From: Acidobacteriota bacterium
GTDB taxonomy: Bacteria; Acidobacteriota; Thermoanaerobaculia; Multivoradales; Multivoraceae
DNA: 64,000 nucleotides
Assembly: GCA_028877275.1 (NCBI GenBank)
Contig: JAPPFP010000006.1
Coordinates: forward strand, 512,775-576,774
Direction: 5' to 3'
The translations under genes and the position numbers were made by a program. Below, piece after piece: positions 51,255-61,098 of the stretch. Positions within the stretch are counted from its first letter, which is position 1. Every line of letters begins with the position of its first letter. The notes beneath the pieces were generated by a model that was given only the letters and a program-made list of their open reading frames with translations, searched no databases and was not told the origin of the DNA.

Positions 51255-54044
51255 CTAGAAGCTGAGCCCGATGTTGAACCGGTACTCGGACGGCCTCTGG
51301 TACGCGATGTCGCCGCCGCCCCTGCCCGTGGGCAGGCCCGACACCGGATTCACGAACAACTGGGCGTCTCCATTGAGCGCGTTGGCGAGTTCCGCGCCGA
51401 CCTTGATCTCGTACTTGCCGTTGATCGGCGCGAAGATCCAACTGGCGTTGAGGTTCAACTCCGTCGCGGTGTCAAGCTGCTTGGAACCCTGGGGATTGAG
51501 AAACTCGATGACTCGTTCCCTTTGGCCGGACACAGGATGGGAAACGAAGACGTACCGCTGCGACTCCCATAACCGGCCGGTGCGGAAGCGGTAGTGGGCG
51601 CTCGTGGTCAGCGTGTGCTTGCCGATCGGCCAGCGCTTGGCAGCGAGGACGTTGAAGATCTCCGGAAACTCCGAGTTGTTGGCGATAGGGAGGTTCCCCT
51701 TGTTGCGGGTGTTCACATCGCTACTGCCGTCGGTCCCAAGGCCGCCGATGGCCTGTATGTAGTTTCCGGCAGCCTCAGTGCCCTTCGCATCGCCTGCGTA
51801 GAAGTTGGCGCGCAACGTCCAGTTGTTCCGGAAGTTGCGGTTGAGTTCGAGGATGAAACCCTCGTGCTCGCGCGTCAGCGGCAGGCGCGGCGGCACTCCG
51901 TGCAGGGAGGACAGCCGGTTGACCTCGGCCTGAGTCCAGTTTGCCAATGCGAAGACCCGCCTTCCGTTCTCGTCGAACTGGATGGTCGTGGCCCAGATGT
52001 TGTCGTTCTCGCTCATGTTGTAACTGGCCTTTGCGACCCAGTTGCGGTGGAACTGCCAGTCGACGCCGAGGGTGTACGCGTCTGAGTACTCGGGCTCCAG
52101 GTTCCTCGTTGCCTCCCTCCCGGCGCTGGCCACGATGCTGCTGTTCAGGATGTCGTAGGACTGGCTCGCGGGATTCCAGTTGAAGACCTGGCGGGTGTTC
52201 GTGCCGTTCGAGCCCTGGTCGAAGTTCTGGGTCAATGACATGTTGAAGAGGTTGAGATAGCGCCCGGCGGTGCCGCGGATCAGGAGCCTGCCGTCGGCGT
52301 TCACGTCGTAGACCACACTCAACCTGGGCGCCAGCTCGTCGTAGTCGTTAACCTGGTCCCCGGTGTTGTTCTCCATCGACTGACCCTCGAGCCGCAGTCC
52401 AGCGGTAATGACCCACTTGTCTCCGACATCGATGCGGTCCTGGATGAAGAGGGTGTTCAGCTCGCTCTCGCGGCGGAACAGTCCTCCGTCCGGCGGCGCG
52501 TAGACCGTGACGGTCTCGGGAGTAGCGAAGCCACCGGGAAGGTCGTAGCCGAAGCCGCGGCCGCTGTACTCCTTCTCGGGCCAGTTGCGGTTGTCGAGGC
52601 CCATGACGTGGCGCTCGGCGCCGAGACGAAGCTCGTGGTTCTTGCCGGCGAAGATCGTTGCGTAGGCGTTGATCTGCTGGCGGGGACCGTCCGAGAACCG
52701 GCCGGACGGGCCTCCAACAAGGCAGCCGTTGAAGAAGAGCCGGGTGGCGAGGTCGTAGTAACGGAAGTTGTTGCTGGACGGTGTGTGCGGATCTCCGCTC
52801 GAGAGACTGTCCTTGCGATGGAGACAGTTGTCGGTACGAGTGTCCGTGCTGTCGCCGACCTTGAGTTCCGTGAAGACCTTCGGGGTGGCGGCCCAGTTCC
52901 ACAACGCGGTGTTCAACTCGGCCGTCTCCTGGCGCCCGTTCAGGCTGAACAGGTCCCCCGTTCGGTTGCCCCCGCCCTCGCGGTAACCCGGCGTGCGCAC
53001 GTAGGTCGCGGCGAGCTGATGGTCATCTCCCGGCTGGAAGTTGACCTTGGCGACGGTCGAACTTCCCTTGTAGCTCCAGTCGAAGACGGGATCGGCGATG
53101 ACGTCCGGGTTCGAGTTGGTGCTGGCGCCCCGGATCCTGTTGTCCGATAGCTCGGCGTGGGCCGCGAAGAACCAGGCGCGGTCGCGGTTGATCGGACCGC
53201 CGAGAGCAGTCTCGTAGTTGTTAATGATCTTGTCGGGACCGTTGAGATCGGGGTAGTCCCGGAACTCGCCGACCCACGCCTGGTTCTGGGCAACGTAGTA
53301 GAAGTCGCCGTGGAACTCGTTGGTGCCCGACTTGATCACCGTGTTGATCGTCGCCGACTGGGTGCGCCCGTACTCGGCGCCGCGCCCCTGGGTGTGAACC
53401 TCCGTCGCGGCGACCTGCGTCGTCGCCATCTTGAACTTGAACACGCCGTAGTTGCTCGTGACCTGGCTGACATCGACGCCGTCGATGTTCACCGTGCCTC
53501 CGTCGCGGGGGCCGCCCATGAAGCTGTTGAGCCAGTCCTGCTGCTTGGAGCCGGAGTTGGCCGGCAGGACCGCCAGGCTGTTGACGTGGTGACGCGTGAT
53601 GAACGTCGTCAACTCGGCCGTCTCCGCGTCGATTCTCGCCGTGGCCCCTGGCTCGTACTTGTTGATCATGGGCGCTTCGGCGACGACCTGGATTTCCTCA
53701 GCTTCGCCGCCCCGCAGGGTGAGGTCGACGGCGCGGCGCGCACCGGGATCGAGAGTGACCGCGACTTCGTCGCTCGAACCGAGGCCTTCCAGCTCGGCGC
53801 TGAGGGTGAAGACGCCGTCGAGCAGCAGACTGAAGCGGAACTCCCCGGCCGCGTCGCTGATCGCGTCCCTGGTGTTCTGCTGTCCGGCGAGCGTCACGCT
53901 GGCGCCCGGGAGCGGATCTCCCTGGGCGTCAAGCACCCGGCCTTCGATGATTCCCGTGCCCGGACCGTCGGCCCAGAGCGGCAGGGCCGCGCAGGCGACG
54001 ACGCAGAGCATCCAGATGCTGCGCTTGAGGGCGGCGAACTTCAT
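51255..54044 (-). CDS. TonB-dependent receptor with carboxypeptidase-regulatory-like domain
   Basis: 929 residues from ATG 54044, chosen because GGAGGT lies six bases upstream; the frame extends to 54101. A signal peptide (IWMLCVVACAALPLWA) is followed by a CarboxypepD_reg-like sandwich (IIEGRVLDAQGDPLPGASVTLAGQQNTRDAISDAAGEFRF), a plug domain (VNIDGVDVSQVTSNYGVFKFK, EYGRTQSATINTVIKSGTNEFHG) and a barrel ending in YRFNIGLSF with a terminal aromatic residue. This is the SusC/OmpA-like receptor layout abundant in Acidobacteria. No SusD partner is adjacent, so the ligand is unknown. It is divergent from the PQQ quinoprotein operon, with a 9-bp inverted repeat between them. Confidence 0.93.
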   Translation of the reverse strand: MKFAALKRSIWMLCVVACAALPLWADGPGTGIIEGRVLDAQGDPLPGASVTLAGQQNTRDAISDAAGEFRFSLLLDGVFTLSAELEGLGSSDEVAVTLDPGARRAVDLTLRGGEAEEIQVVAEAPMINKYEPGATARIDAETAELTTFITRHHVNSLAVLPANSGSKQQDWLNSFMGGPRDGGTVNIDGVDVSQVTSNYGVFKFKMATTQVAATEVHTQGRGAEYGRTQSATINTVIKSGTNEFHGDFYYVAQNQAWVGEFRDYPDLNGPDKIINNYETALGGPINRDRAWFFAAHAELSDNRIRGASTNSNPDVIADPVFDWSYKGSSTVAKVNFQPGDDHQLAATYVRTPGYREGGGNRTGDLFSLNGRQETAELNTALWNWAATPKVFTELKVGDSTDTRTDNCLHRKDSLSSGDPHTPSSNNFRYYDLATRLFFNGCLVGGPSGRFSDGPRQQINAYATIFAGKNHELRLGAERHVMGLDNRNWPEKEYSGRGFGYDLPGGFATPETVTVYAPPDGGLFRRESELNTLFIQDRIDVGDKWVITAGLRLEGQSMENNTGDQVNDYDELAPRLSVVYDVNADGRLLIRGTAGRYLNLFNMSLTQNFDQGSNGTNTRQVFNWNPASQSYDILNSSIVASAGREATRNLEPEYSDAYTLGVDWQFHRNWVAKASYNMSENDNIWATTIQFDENGRRVFALANWTQAEVNRLSSLHGVPPRLPLTREHEGFILELNRNFRNNWTLRANFYAGDAKGTEAAGNYIQAIGGLGTDGSSDVNTRNKGNLPIANNSEFPEIFNVLAAKRWPIGKHTLTTSAHYRFRTGRLWESQRYVFVSHPVSGQRERVIEFLNPQGSKQLDTATELNLNASWIFAPINGKYEIKVGAELANALNGDAQLFVNPVSGLPTGRGGGDIAYQRPSEYRFNIGLSF

Positions 54045-54199
54045 AGCTCCACCTCCATGAGTGTCCGACCCGGAGATGGCAAGGGGCCTGGCCCTCTTCA
54101 ACGGCCGGCTCTGCCCTCGTCTTCGACATCACCTTGCGCGATGATGCTCGTTGGGCAACCGGCCGTCACTCCTCGGGGCGGCTCCAACGTGGTTGGAAT

Positions 54200-54224
54200 G
54201 TTCTTCCGACTGTAGCGGAAGAAC
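54200..54224. promoter_or_regulatory. Perfect 9-bp inverted repeat in divergent promoter region
   Basis: GTTCTTCCG (54200-54208) and CGGAAGAAC (54216-54224) are perfect inverted copies around a 7-base spacer ACTGTAG. It is in the 230-base region between the TonB receptor (minus) and the quinoprotein (plus), about 50 bases before the quinoprotein start. It could be a repressor/activator operator or a leader hairpin; no T-run follows. The rest of this gap shows no gene and no clear promoter that I could assign. Confidence 0.4.
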
Positions 54225-54274
54225 CGTGTCGCGTCTACTACCATTCTTGACACCCCCGACGAAGGGCGGGCAAG

Positions 54275-56401
54275 ATGGTGGTTTCCACGATGCAGGCATC
54301 CTCTGGCCTTATGCTGCGCCTGGTCTTCGTCTGTGGGTTGGCGTCCGGCTCCGGCCTTGCGCAGCCGGGTGCGACCGACGGAGACTGGCGCACCCACGCC
54401 GGCGACACCTGGGTCAGCAAGTACTCGCCCCTGGATCAGATCGACGCCGACAACTTCGGCGACCTGGAGATCGCCTGGCGCTGGAAGACGGCGGACACCC
54501 ATCTCGTCCTGGCGGACGAGAGCGGCGCGTCGCTGGTGCCGTCGCGCGTGGTGTTCGACCGGGTGGCGGAGGAGCAGCCCGACCTTTGGCTGCGGCGTCC
54601 GGGGTTCGGCGCGATGACCTCGACGCCGCTCGCGGTCGACGGTGTACTGTACCTGATCACGAGCGTCGAGCAGGCGGCGGCGATCGACGGGCGCTCCGGA
54701 GAGACGCTCTGGGTTCACGACCCGCGCACCTACGAGAGCTCCGCGCTTCCGACCAGCAGAGGCCATCGGGGGGCGGCCTACTGGGAAGGAGACGGCGAAG
54801 CCCGCATCGTCTGGGGAACCGGCGCCGGCTACCTGATCGCCGTCGATGCCAGGACCGGGGTGCCGGCCGCGGACTTCGGAGACAATGGGCGGGTCGATTT
54901 CGTCGCCGATCTGCCGCGCTCGCCCCGCGGCCAGCCCTTCCAGTTGCCGGTCGGTTCGCGGTCGGCGGCGCCGCTGATCGTCGGCGACACGATCGTCCTT
55001 GGAACCAACCACACCGACTTCATCATGTCCAGGGAGGCGGTGCCCGGCTTCATTTTCGCCCACGACGTGCGGACCGGGGAGCGGCTGTGGGAGTTCCACA
55101 TCGTGCCGCAGAGCGCCGACGAGTTCGGCGCCGACACCTGGGAAGACGAATCGTGGCGCCAGACCGGCAACGGCAACGCGTGGGCCAATCTGAGCGCCGA
55201 CCCGGAACTCGGCTACGTCTACGTGCCCACCTCCGCCGTGTCGCCAGACCACTACGGCGGCCACCGCCTGGGTGACAACCTGTTCGCCAACAGCATCGTC
55301 TGTCTCGATGTCGAAACCGGCGAGCGGGTATGGCACTACCAACTCATTCACCACGAAGTCTGGGACTACGACAGCCCGACCGCGCCGAATCTGCTCGACA
55401 TCACCGTCGACGGACGTCGGATCAGGGCGGTCGCCCAGGTCACGAAGCAGGGCTTCGTCTACACCTTCGACCGGGTGACCGGTGAGCCGGTCTGGCCGAT
55501 CGAGGAGCGCCCGGTGCCGACCGACACCGACCTGGAAGGGGAGGTCATGTCTGCTACCCAGCCGTTCCCGACCAAGCCGCCGCCGTTCGCCGTGCAGGGC
55601 GCCCGGACCGAAGACCTGGCGGACTTCACCCCCGAGATCCGGCAGATGGCGCTCGAAGCCATCGGCGGGTTCAGGCTCGGCCCGCTCTACACGCCGCTGT
55701 CGCTGCGGGGCACGATCTTCCGTCCGGCGGCGGGCGGTGGCGCCAACTGGTCGGGCGCCGCCGTCGATCCCGAAACCGGTGTGCTGTACGTCCCCACGAC
55801 GAACGGCCACTCGGTGCTCCGCTTCCGTGACGGACGGGCCGGCACCGACCTCCGCTACATCGCCGACCGGACCGATCCGGTCGGCGGGATCATGCGCGGC
55901 CGCACGACGGCATGGGGACAGTTCCAGCCCGCGGTTCGGGGTGCCGCGTTTCTCGACGGGGGTAATCCGACCCGGCAGCCGACGATGCCGCGAGGGCTGC
56001 CGCTGTGGAAACCGCCCTACTCGGCGATGGTCGCCATCGACATGACTCGGGGCGAGCACCTGTGGACGACACCGCTCGGCAGGGGCGCCGGGTACCAGGA
56101 CCACCCCCTGCTGCGCGATCTGGATCTGCCGCCGCTCGGTGGTGATCACAGCCGCGCCGGTTCGCTGCTGACCAGGACGCTCCTGATCCACGCCCTGAAC
56201 ACAGGGGGGACCGACGACGGTCCGCAACTGGTGGCTTACGACAAGGCCACCGGCGAACCGCTGGCGGGGGTTGATCTACCCGGCCGCGGGCTCGGTTCAC
56301 CGATGACCTACGAACTCGACGGCCGCCAATACGTCGCCCTCACCGTCAGCGGCAGAGTGCCGGAACTGGTCGCCTACCGGCTGCCTTCGGAGAGTCGATG
56401 A
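54275..56401 (+). CDS. PQQ-dependent quinoprotein dehydrogenase (periplasmic)
   Basis: 708 residues; in-frame ATGs at 54293 and 54311 are alternatives, the last directly before the signal core MLRLVFVCGLASGSGLAQ. The mature start WRTHAGDTWVSKYSPLDQIDADNFGDLEIAWRWKTAD and the repeated beta-propeller W-motifs (AAIDGRSGETLWVHDPRTYE, DVRTGERLWEFHI, CLDVETGERVWHYQ, VAIDMTRGEHLWTTPLGRG) mark the quinoprotein glucose/alcohol dehydrogenase family. HHEVWDYDSPTAPNLLDI is a conserved active-site region of this group. It oxidises an alcohol or sugar in the periplasm and passes electrons to quinone or cytochrome. The stop overlaps the PSD cytochrome start (ATGA), hinting that the latter accepts its electrons (inference). 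Confidence 0.9.
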   Translation: MVVSTMQASSGLMLRLVFVCGLASGSGLAQPGATDGDWRTHAGDTWVSKYSPLDQIDADNFGDLEIAWRWKTADTHLVLADESGASLVPSRVVFDRVAEEQPDLWLRRPGFGAMTSTPLAVDGVLYLITSVEQAAAIDGRSGETLWVHDPRTYESSALPTSRGHRGAAYWEGDGEARIVWGTGAGYLIAVDARTGVPAADFGDNGRVDFVADLPRSPRGQPFQLPVGSRSAAPLIVGDTIVLGTNHTDFIMSREAVPGFIFAHDVRTGERLWEFHIVPQSADEFGADTWEDESWRQTGNGNAWANLSADPELGYVYVPTSAVSPDHYGGHRLGDNLFANSIVCLDVETGERVWHYQLIHHEVWDYDSPTAPNLLDITVDGRRIRAVAQVTKQGFVYTFDRVTGEPVWPIEERPVPTDTDLEGEVMSATQPFPTKPPPFAVQGARTEDLADFTPEIRQMALEAIGGFRLGPLYTPLSLRGTIFRPAAGGGANWSGAAVDPETGVLYVPTTNGHSVLRFRDGRAGTDLRYIADRTDPVGGIMRGRTTAWGQFQPAVRGAAFLDGGNPTRQPTMPRGLPLWKPPYSAMVAIDMTRGEHLWTTPLGRGAGYQDHPLLRDLDLPPLGGDHSRAGSLLTRTLLIHALNTGGTDDGPQLVAYDKATGEPLAGVDLPGRGLGSPMTYELDGRQYVALTVSGRVPELVAYRLPSESR

Positions 56402-58934
56402 CGAAGGCGGCTTCTTCGGCTCTTTTCGCGGCGCTGCTCGTCCTTCCCGGCACGGTTGCCGCCCGTTCGCTCGAGGCCGACGTCGCGCGTCTTCTCGATG
56501 TCTCGTGTCTTCGCTGTCACGACGTCGAGACCGAGACGCCGCTCGATCTCGAGAACCTCGGCTACGACCTCGAGGATCGAGGGACCTTCCGGAAGTGGGT
56601 GCGGGTCTTCGAGCGGCTCGAGGCGGGCGAGATGCCTCCTGCCGGGACGAGGCGCCCCCCGAGGCGGGTCGTCGACGCGGCGCTCGGGGCGCTGGCGAGA
56701 GATCTGGAGACGGCGGACCTGGCGGCCCGAGCCGCCGGGCAGACGCCGCCGCGCCGGTTGACGGGGCGCGAGTACGAGTACACCGTCGAGGATCTGCTCC
56801 TCATCGAGGAGGACCTGGCGCGCCTGCTGCCAGCCGAGAGCGCCTCGGCCGGGTTCGACACGCTGGCGGCCGAACAGGGGATCTCGCCGCTTCACCTGCG
56901 CAGCTACCTGGAAGCCGCAGATCGGGCGCTCGATGCGGCGATCCGGCTTGGCGGGCGTCCGGCGAGCGCGGCACACCTGATCGACTACCCGAGCAATCCA
57001 GCCTCGTACCAAATGGTCCGCCAGAGCGTCAGCAACTCGACGACGCCGTCGCGATGTTCGTCGATGAGGACCACCACAACACCAGCGGGTCCTTTTCGGC
57101 CACAAATCTGAGGAGCGACCGCCACGGCTTCCAGGTCGCGCATTCGGGTCTTTACAGGGTCACCGTCGACGCCTACTCCTACCAGGCGTCGACGCCGGTG
57201 ACGCTCCTTCTCGTTCGTGCCAACCCGAACGGCGACAGGACGTTGCTCGGTGCCTTCGACTTGTTGAACGGGGAGTCGGGCGCGTTCGAAGCCACGACCT
57301 TCCTCCACCCGACCGACTACGTCTTTCCCGAAGTGGCCGACCTCGACTGGCACACGGACGTCGAAGGCTTCTACGCCCCCATCGAAGACTGGTCGGCAGA
57401 GGCCCAGGTCGTGGCTGCGGGGAAGGGCCTGGGCCGGCGGCTGCTCAACAACCGGGTCTATCACCCGATCTTCTACCACCCCACCGAGATCCTCGTGGAT
57501 GGGGCCGCCACCTACAAGGGCGAGGGCGTGGCGGTCAGATCGCTCGCCATCGAAGGACCGCTCCTCGATGGGTGGCCGCCGCCGTCGACGCGCCGGCTCT
57601 TCGACGGCATCGAGTTCGACTCCGCCGGCGATCTGAAGCTCACGAAGGATCCGTACGAGCACGTCCTGGACGTCGTCTCGCACCTCGTGCCGCTGGCGTT
57701 TCGACGGCCGGCCGAGGCGGGTGAGGTGGAGGCGTTCGCAAGCCTGGCCAGGCCTGCGATCGCCGCCGAACGGGAGTTCGTCGACGCCGTCCGGGTTCCG
57801 CTGCGCGCTGTCCTGAGCGCGCCGCAGTTTCTCTACCACGATGACCAGCCCGGCGAGCTGGACGACTTCGCACTGGCGACCCGACTCTCGTACTTCGTGT
57901 GGAAGAGCCTGCCGGACGAGGAGCTCTTCGCGGCGGCACGGGAAGGCAGCTTGTCGCAGCCGGAGGTGATGGCCCGGCACGTCGAGAGGATGCTCGACGA
58001 CGACAAGGCGCAGCGCTTCATTGGGGACTTCGTCGGCAAGTGGCTGCGGCTCTACGAGATCGAGCTCACGAGTCCCGACGAGAGGCTCTATCCCGAATAT
58101 GACGACCTGCTGCATCACGCGCTCCAGGAGGAAACCAGGCTGTTCTTCACCGAGCTGGTGAAGAGCGACCTCGGGGTCCGGAACCTGATCGACTCTGACT
58201 TCACCTTTCTCAACCGCCGCCTGGCGGAGCACTACGGCATCCCAGGGGTGGAGGGGCAGCACATGCGCAAGGTGTCGCTGCCCGACGACAGTGTGCGCGG
58301 CGGCGTCCTGACGCAGGCCAGCGTGCTCAAGGTCACCGCCAACGGCACGACGACCTCGCCGGTCTTCCGCGGCAGCTTCGTTCTCTCGAATCTGCTCGGC
58401 CGGCCGCCGAACCCGCCGCCGGCGAACGCCGGCTCGGTCGAGCCGGACATTCGGGGCGCCACGACGATCCGCGAGATCCTCGCCAGCCACCGCCGGGATC
58501 CGACCTGCAACGTCTGTCACCGCGCGATCGACCCGCCGGGGTTCGCTCTGGAGGCCTTCGACCCGACCGGCGGCTTCCGGACGCGCTACCGCTCCAGCGG
58601 CGAGGGCGACACGCCCACGGGGACCCTCTACGGTCGCCCGATCCTCGAGTACAAGGACGGGCCGCCCGTGGATTCAGGCGGCGTCACTCCGGAAGGCAGT
58701 TCCTTCTCGGGCATCGCCGAGTACAAGCGACTCCTGCTCGCGGACGAGGAGGACCAGGTGGCGCGCCACTTCATCTCGCAACTTGTCGTCTATGCGACCG
58801 GCGCCGAGATCGGTTTCGCCGACCGCGACGAACTGTCGCGGCTCGTCGCGCAGAGCCGCGAGGGCGGCTACGGCGTGCGCACGATCATCCACAATGTCAC
58901 CAAGAGCCCACTCTTCAGGGAGCGGCAACGATGA
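56398..58934 (+). pseudogene. PSD-type cytochrome c-like protein, copy 3, with a frameshift
   Basis: The frame from ATG 56398 encodes a signal peptide, CLRCH, DUF1587 and ISPLHLRSYLEAADRAL, then leaves homology after ASYQMVRQSV and stops at 57111. Homology resumes in another frame with QQLDDAVAMF and runs to 58934 through DUF1592, DUF1588 (CNVCHRAIDPPGFALEAFD) and DUF1585. The junction is at about 57022-57042 and equals one missing base (a -1 shift); corrected, the product is about 845 residues. I see no slippery heptamer there. Everything beyond the break is well conserved with copy 2, so this is either a very recent mutation or an assembly error. It overlaps both neighbours by ATGA. Confidence 0.85.
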
Positions 58935-60214
58935 ACCAACCCCTCGACCGACGCACGTTCCTCAGGACATCCGGGGTCGCCCTGGCGCTGCCCCTCCTCG
59001 AAGCGATGAGCCCGGCACTGGCCCGGGCGGCGAAGCCTCTGCCCCGGCGGATGGTGACCGTCTGCAACGCACTCGGCCTGCACCCGCCGTCGCTCTTTCC
59101 CGCCACTCCGGGCCGGGAGTACGAAACGACCGAGTACCTGGAGCTGCTCCGGGACCACCGGCGCGACTACACCCTGTTCTCGGGGCTCTCGCACCACGAC
59201 CAGAACGGCCGCCAGGCCCATAGCAGCGAAGTCTCCTGGCTGACCGCGGCCCGCCACCCGGAGCTCGCCGGCTTCCGCAACACGATCTCGGTCGATCAGC
59301 TTGCCGCCGGGGAGCTCGGCTACGTCACCCGCTTTCCCTCACTCGTGCTGGGCACCGACACGACGGTTCAGAGGAGCGCCAAGGGGACCCAGAGCCAGTC
59401 GTTCACGAGACGGGGCGTCATGGTGCCTTCAGAGACCAGCCCCGCCAATCTCTTCGCCCGGATGTTCCTGGCGGGGGATGCCGACGAGGTCGAGCGGCAG
59501 AAGCGGGATCTCGGCGACGGACGCAGCATCCTCGACGGCCTGAACTCGCAGAGAAAGGCGCTCGACCGGCGCGCCAGTGCCGCCGATCGGGGACGGCTGG
59601 ACTCCTACTTCGAGGCCGTGCGCGCGGCCGAGAAGGGCATCACCGAGGCCCGGGCCTGGCTCGACCGGCCCAAGCCGCGGGTGGACCGGGAGCCCCCCGT
59701 CGACGTCCGTGAACGCCGCGACCTCATTGGCCGCGTCCAGTTGCTGATGGACCTCATCCCGCTGATCCTGCAGACCGACTCGACCCGCGTCGTCGCCGTG
59801 ATGATCCAGGAACTGCGGGAAGTGCCGAAGATCCCGGGCGTCTCGGGGACGCATCACAACCTCTCGCACCACGGCCAGGACCCGAACAAGATCGTGCAAC
59901 TGAGGAAGGTCGAGACGGAGATCGTCAAGTGCTTCGGCAGCCTTCTCGAGCAGCTCAAGGGATGCGGCGAAGGAGACGGCACGCTGCTCGATCAGACCGC
60001 GGTCCTCTTCGGCAGCAACCTCGGCAACGGGAACTCCCACGACACACGCAACCTGCCGATCTTTCTCGCCGGCGGCGGCTTCGACCACGGTCGTTACGTG
60101 GCCTACGACGAGAATGACAACGCGCCGCTCTCCAACCTCTACGTCACGATGCTGCAGCACATGGAGCTGGAGGCCGCGTCGTTCGGCCAGAGTACGGGTT
60201 CCTTAAGCTGGTAG
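58931..60214 (+). CDS. DUF1552 (HXXSHH) Tat-exported protein, copy 3
   Basis: 427 residues with a Tat signal (LDRRTFLRTSGVALALPLLEAM). The signature is GTHHNLSHHGQDPNK, and FGSNLGNGNSHDTRNLPIFLAGGG near the end matches copy 2. Its ATG overlaps the stop of the frameshifted PSD gene, completing a quinoprotein-PSD-DUF1552 coupled set. If the PSD frameshift is real in the cell, translation of this gene would lose coupling, since ribosomes on the PSD message would end at 57111. Confidence 0.9.
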   Translation: MNQPLDRRTFLRTSGVALALPLLEAMSPALARAAKPLPRRMVTVCNALGLHPPSLFPATPGREYETTEYLELLRDHRRDYTLFSGLSHHDQNGRQAHSSEVSWLTAARHPELAGFRNTISVDQLAAGELGYVTRFPSLVLGTDTTVQRSAKGTQSQSFTRRGVMVPSETSPANLFARMFLAGDADEVERQKRDLGDGRSILDGLNSQRKALDRRASAADRGRLDSYFEAVRAAEKGITEARAWLDRPKPRVDREPPVDVRERRDLIGRVQLLMDLIPLILQTDSTRVVAVMIQELREVPKIPGVSGTHHNLSHHGQDPNKIVQLRKVETEIVKCFGSLLEQLKGCGEGDGTLLDQTAVLFGSNLGNGNSHDTRNLPIFLAGGGFDHGRYVAYDENDNAPLSNLYVTMLQHMELEAASFGQSTGSLSW

Positions 60215-60277
60215 GGCTGCCGGGCTGAGTGCCTTTCGCATCCGACGAAAGAACGGCTTCCAGCGGATGATGTGAGC

Positions 60278-61048
60278 ATGTACGTGGAAACAGCCGGTGA
60301 TTCCGGCGCAGAGCCGGTTCTCCTTCTGCACGGCGGGCTGGTCAGCGGGTGGATGTGGACGGACGTCGTCGCTTCCCTGCCGGCGTTTCACTGCATTGTG
60401 CCGGATCTGCCCGGCATCGATCGCAGCCGCGAAATCCCGTGGGAGTCCCTAGATGACACGGCCCACCAGATCGTGGAGCTGAGTCGCCGGCAGCAGAGGC
60501 TCGTTCATCTGGTGGGCCTATCGCTGGGCGCCGTCGTTTCCCTGCGGGTCATGAGCATGGCTCCCGAACTGATCGATCGCGCCGTCCTGAGCGGTACCCT
60601 GACGAGGCCCGTAACGGGCGGTTTGGCCTACTTCCAGAAGCTGCTGTTCTGGCTGTACTCCCGTCCCCGCACTGTGCACCTGGTTGCCCGAATGCTCCAG
60701 ATCCCGCCCGAAGACAGCAGGGTCTTCGCCGAGACGGCGAGAGACACGCCGCTGCAGACCTATCGCCGGATAACACAAGAGCTGTTTCGGGAGCCGCTGA
60801 CGGGTAGGCTGGATGAGATCGATGTGCCGGTGCTGGCGATCACGGGGGAGAAAGACTCGCAGATCACGCGCCAAGGAGTCGACGACCTGGTGAGGTTTCT
60901 GCCCGATGCGGTCGGTTACCTGGCGCCGGGTGTCGGCCACCAGTGGAGCGCGGAGGATCCAGATCTGTTCGCCGCTGTGGTGAAGGCTTGGCTATTGAGC
61001 ACCGACTTGCCCGACGGGCTAATCCCGCGGGCTTCAAGGGCGCACTGA
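60278..61048 (+). CDS. Alpha/beta hydrolase
   Basis: About 257 residues from ATG 60278 (GTG 60272 is also possible). VLLLHGGLVSGWMWTDVVASLPAFHCIVPDLPGIDRS carries the oxyanion HGG, and VGLSLGAVVSLRV is the nucleophile elbow (Ser82). VLAITGEKDSQITRQGVDDL supplies the acid, and GVGHQWSAEDPDLF the His. No signal peptide. It resembles small esterases/lactonases of the MhpC type; the substrate is unknown. The gap from DUF1552 is 63 bases, and it is convergent with the large quinoprotein gene. Confidence 0.87.
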   Translation: MYVETAGDSGAEPVLLLHGGLVSGWMWTDVVASLPAFHCIVPDLPGIDRSREIPWESLDDTAHQIVELSRRQQRLVHLVGLSLGAVVSLRVMSMAPELIDRAVLSGTLTRPVTGGLAYFQKLLFWLYSRPRTVHLVARMLQIPPEDSRVFAETARDTPLQTYRRITQELFREPLTGRLDEIDVPVLAITGEKDSQITRQGVDDLVRFLPDAVGYLAPGVGHQWSAEDPDLFAAVVKAWLLSTDLPDGLIPRASRAH

Positions 61049-61098
61049 ACCCAAGTCGGAGGGCTGTCGGACGGGTCAGGCGACGCTGTATCGGAGCG

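Noticed and set aside
51229..51255. Three tandem 9-base units as a repeat array
   Set aside because: Only three imperfect units in a convergent gap, too short to call a minisatellite or CRISPR.
54098..56227. Minus-strand 709-codon open frame
   Set aside because: It is a shadow of the quinoprotein gene; no family motif, no signal peptide, no ribosome site.
57000..57060. Programmed -1 ribosomal frameshift in PSD copy 3
   Set aside because: No X-XXY-YYZ heptamer or A/T-rich slip site in the interval; a missing base is simpler.
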